From: Chloroflexota bacterium
GTDB lineage: Bacteria > Chloroflexota > Anaerolineae > B4-G1 > SLSP01
Length of the DNA: 8,387 bases
Assembly: GCA_022707725.1 (NCBI GenBank)
Contig: JAKJAB010000013.1
Coordinates: 9,103-17,489, forward strand
Direction: 5' to 3'
A program made the translations under genes and the position numbers. A model generated the notes under the pieces. The model was not told the origin of the DNA. It worked only from the letters and a program-made list of their open reading frames with translations, and searched no databases. Numbering within the stretch: position 1 is the first letter of the stretch; each line of letters opens with the position of its first letter. Below, one piece after another: positions 6,998-8,387 of the stretch.

Positions 6998-7240
6998 CAC
7001 TCGCGTTACATTTCTACACGCCTCCGGAATAACTTTGCTTCAACGCTTAAGGCGGATCACAATCCGCCGTCCACGCAGCGCCGAATCGATGAAAAGTAAT
7101 CGTATGCGCCGGGGAAGCCGGCTGAAGCCGCCCCACACACGTGTACACAGACTTCAGTCGGGAACGCCGCGCTGTATACATTATCGAACTAATTTCGAAA
7201 CCTCATTAATCCGGCGCAAACCTTTTCGCGATTAAGGGTG
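6998..7240. other. Non-coding stretch rich in small palindromes
   Basis: No credible gene is found here; an open frame across part of it resembles nothing and has no ribosome site. The stretch contains a hairpin GGCGGAT-CACA-ATCCGCC (7051-7068), palindromic cores CGGCTGAAGCCG (7119-7130) and GACTTCAGTC (7150-7159), and ACACGTGT/GTGTACAC around 7137-7148. These may be parts of a dispersed extragenic palindromic repeat. It lies directly downstream of the phosphatase-fold gene, so one stem could act as its 3' end, but no T-run typical of an intrinsic terminator follows. Confidence 0.45.
7051..7068. repeat. Short hairpin GGCGGAT/ATCCGCC
   Basis: A perfect 7-bp stem with a four-base CACA loop. 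There is no U-tract in either direction beyond a weak TTAAG on the minus strand, so it reads better as a repetitive extragenic palindrome than as a terminator. Confidence 0.5.
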
Positions 7241-8251
7241 TCAACGCCACACAAACTCAGCCAGTGACGGCCGGTGGTCGGATTCGCCATACGTGCGGCT
7301 GACCCACGTGCGCACTGCCCGGAAATCCTTCGAGAGGAACACCATGTCCAGTCGCATCTGTAGCGGGAGGATCGGAACTCCACGGAAACTGCCGCCGTAG
7401 GCCGGGAACGTGTGTCCCAGGCCCCATCCTGACGCACGGTGTGCGTCGGCCAAATATCGCCGCATCAGCACGTAGACGTCGCTTTGATCGGTGCTGTTGA
7501 GGTCACCCACCACGACAATCGGGCCATCACGTCGGGAGAAATCGGCGACCAATGTCTCAATGAGCTGCTGTCGAATCGCCATACTGTTGCGCACCTCTTG
7601 CGCTACGTCCATTCCTTGTTCGATGTAGACCAAAACATTGGTGGCGTGCGGGTGCACGTTGTACAGCGTGAATGGCCTTGCAGCAGCCTCTACGCGCATC
7701 GCCTGTACTTGCCACCAGGGATGCGCCAAATGTGAAATATCAAGTTCGGTCAAGGGGAGGCGGCTTAATACAGCCATGCCGCGATACGTGCCCTCGGCCT
7801 CTAAAAGTCTGTAAGGATACAGATCGCCGATTTCCTCCAAAAGCACATCGGCCATCAGGGGTGTGACTTCCTGCAAAGCAACGATGTCGGGCACACCATT
7901 TTCGACGATGACGCGCGCCGTTTCGGGAGAATGGCCGCCGCCCCAGACGTTGAACGTCATTACAGTGATCGAATCGGTATTTGGCGCTGGCGCGTTGGGC
8001 AAGAACAATTCCCCATACAGAAATATGAAGATCACGAAAGGCGCCAGCACACTCCGCCAATAACGCCAGTCACGGTACACGAAGCACACAGGAATTAGCA
8101 ACACCAGCGGCAAAAAGAAGAGAGGCGCAAACGCATTGAGTAACGCCAGCCACCAGAGGGTATCGCCGAACCAGCCGTGTAGCAAAAACCACGAGATGAT
8201 CAATGCCGCATAGACCCACGACAAGACCAGAAAGGTCTTCTTGAGCACCAT
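7241..8251 (-). CDS. Membrane-anchored endonuclease/exonuclease/phosphatase (EEP) family protein, VanJ-like architecture
   Basis: A 336-residue protein with three N-terminal membrane helices (about 6-28, 32-58 and 68-85) followed by a complete EEP (DNase I-like) domain. Catalytic landmarks numbered from the chosen start: TFNVWG with N101, LQEV with E128, NVHPH with H200, VVGDLNS with D250 and N252, RLDMVF with D302, and SDHRP with D325-H326. All metal-binding and catalytic positions of the fold appear intact. Three helices plus an EEP domain is also the plan of VanJ-type proteins, which act on undecaprenyl pyrophosphate at the outer membrane face; a secreted-side phosphodiesterase is an equal possibility. 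The ATG at 8251 has GGAGG about ten bases upstream. An in-frame ATG at 8290 would add 13 residues (MQKKPATFGGKSF) with a poorer site. It lies just downstream of the gene entering from the right edge, so the two are probably cotranscribed. Confidence 0.88.
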   Translation of the reverse strand: MVLKKTFLVLSWVYAALIISWFLLHGWFGDTLWWLALLNAFAPLFFLPLVLLIPVCFVYRDWRYWRSVLAPFVIFIFLYGELFLPNAPAPNTDSITVMTFNVWGGGHSPETARVIVENGVPDIVALQEVTPLMADVLLEEIGDLYPYRLLEAEGTYRGMAVLSRLPLTELDISHLAHPWWQVQAMRVEAAARPFTLYNVHPHATNVLVYIEQGMDVAQEVRNSMAIRQQLIETLVADFSRRDGPIVVVGDLNSTDQSDVYVLMRRYLADAHRASGWGLGHTFPAYGGSFRGVPILPLQMRLDMVFLSKDFRAVRTWVSRTYGESDHRPSLAEFVWR

Positions 8252-8297
8252 GAACGATTTCCCTCCAAATGTAGCCGGCTTCTTTTGCATCTACCGC

Positions 8298-8387
8298 CTA
8301 CAAGCTCAGTAATCGATAGCTGTGCACGGCAACCAGGCGGCGCAGCAACAGCTCCCAATCGTCATCCGAGGCGGGGACTGCATCCAC
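8298..8387 (-). CDS. C-terminal end of an unidentified protein (partial, 5' end outside window)
   Basis: The minus strand is open from the right edge to a TAG at 8298-8300 and encodes 29 residues, including DDDWELLLRRLVAVHSYRLLSL. The composition is reasonable for a protein tail. The stop lies 46 bases before the chosen start of the phosphatase-fold gene and only seven bases before its alternative ATG, as expected in an operon. The fragment is too short to recognise a family, and chance openness over 30 codons cannot be excluded. Confidence 0.5.
   Translation of the reverse strand: MDAVPASDDDWELLLRRLVAVHSYRLLSL

Noticed and set aside
6978..7235. 85-codon open frame beside the IS right end
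   Set aside because: It begins inside the heptamer repeat, is Arg/Ser-rich, runs through several palindromes, and has no ribosome site.

Overview
The window looks like chromosomal DNA from a GC-rich bacterium, most plausibly a member of the Chloroflexota (Anaerolineae-like). The grounds are the style of the AarF/ABC1 kinase, an effector-associated (death-like) domain typical of genome-rich filamentous and multicellular lineages, a Chloroflexota-style SPFH (band 7) protein, and a transposase remnant of a type I associate with that phylum. This assignment comes from protein resemblance only.

Layout: every intact gene is on the minus strand, so the order of transcription is right to left. At the right edge is the tail of an unidentified protein (8298-8387). 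It is followed closely by a three-helix membrane-anchored endonuclease/exonuclease/phosphatase-fold protein (7241-8251). Then comes about 1.5 kb without an intact gene. This holds repeat-rich intergenic DNA (6926-7240) and a decayed insertion sequence with imperfect terminal inverted repeats (about 5732-6925), whose plus-strand transposase is broken by stop codons and two frame-changing deletions. Next are an RluE-like 23S rRNA pseudouridine synthase with its own promoter (4979-5575), a dolichyl-phosphate-mannose-synthase-like GT2 glycosyltransferase (4141-4890), and an AarF/UbiB/ABC1 atypical kinase (2361-4037). A strong-looking promoter whose -10 box lies inside a perfect dyad (2315-2351) then drives a large gene that runs off the left edge (1-2201).

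The most interesting item is this last protein. At least 733 residues are present. It begins with seven predicted membrane helices and continues into an SPFH/band 7 domain. The SPFH domain appears to be interrupted by an effector-associated death-like domain (EAD7-like) plus a small alpha/beta module that often accompanies EADs, after which the SPFH sequence resumes. SPFH proteins build large membrane-bound rings, and EADs are homotypic adaptors of bacterial conflict or programmed-death systems. The architecture therefore suggests a membrane scaffold that recruits EAD-bearing effectors. Any partner gene would be beyond the left edge or elsewhere in the genome.

The other genes are mostly housekeeping or envelope-lipid functions. 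The GT2 enzyme and the VanJ-like phosphatase-fold protein may both act on polyprenyl-phosphate carriers, but they are separated by the transposon remnant and nothing here shows that they work together. No tRNA, rRNA, CRISPR array or replication origin was seen.
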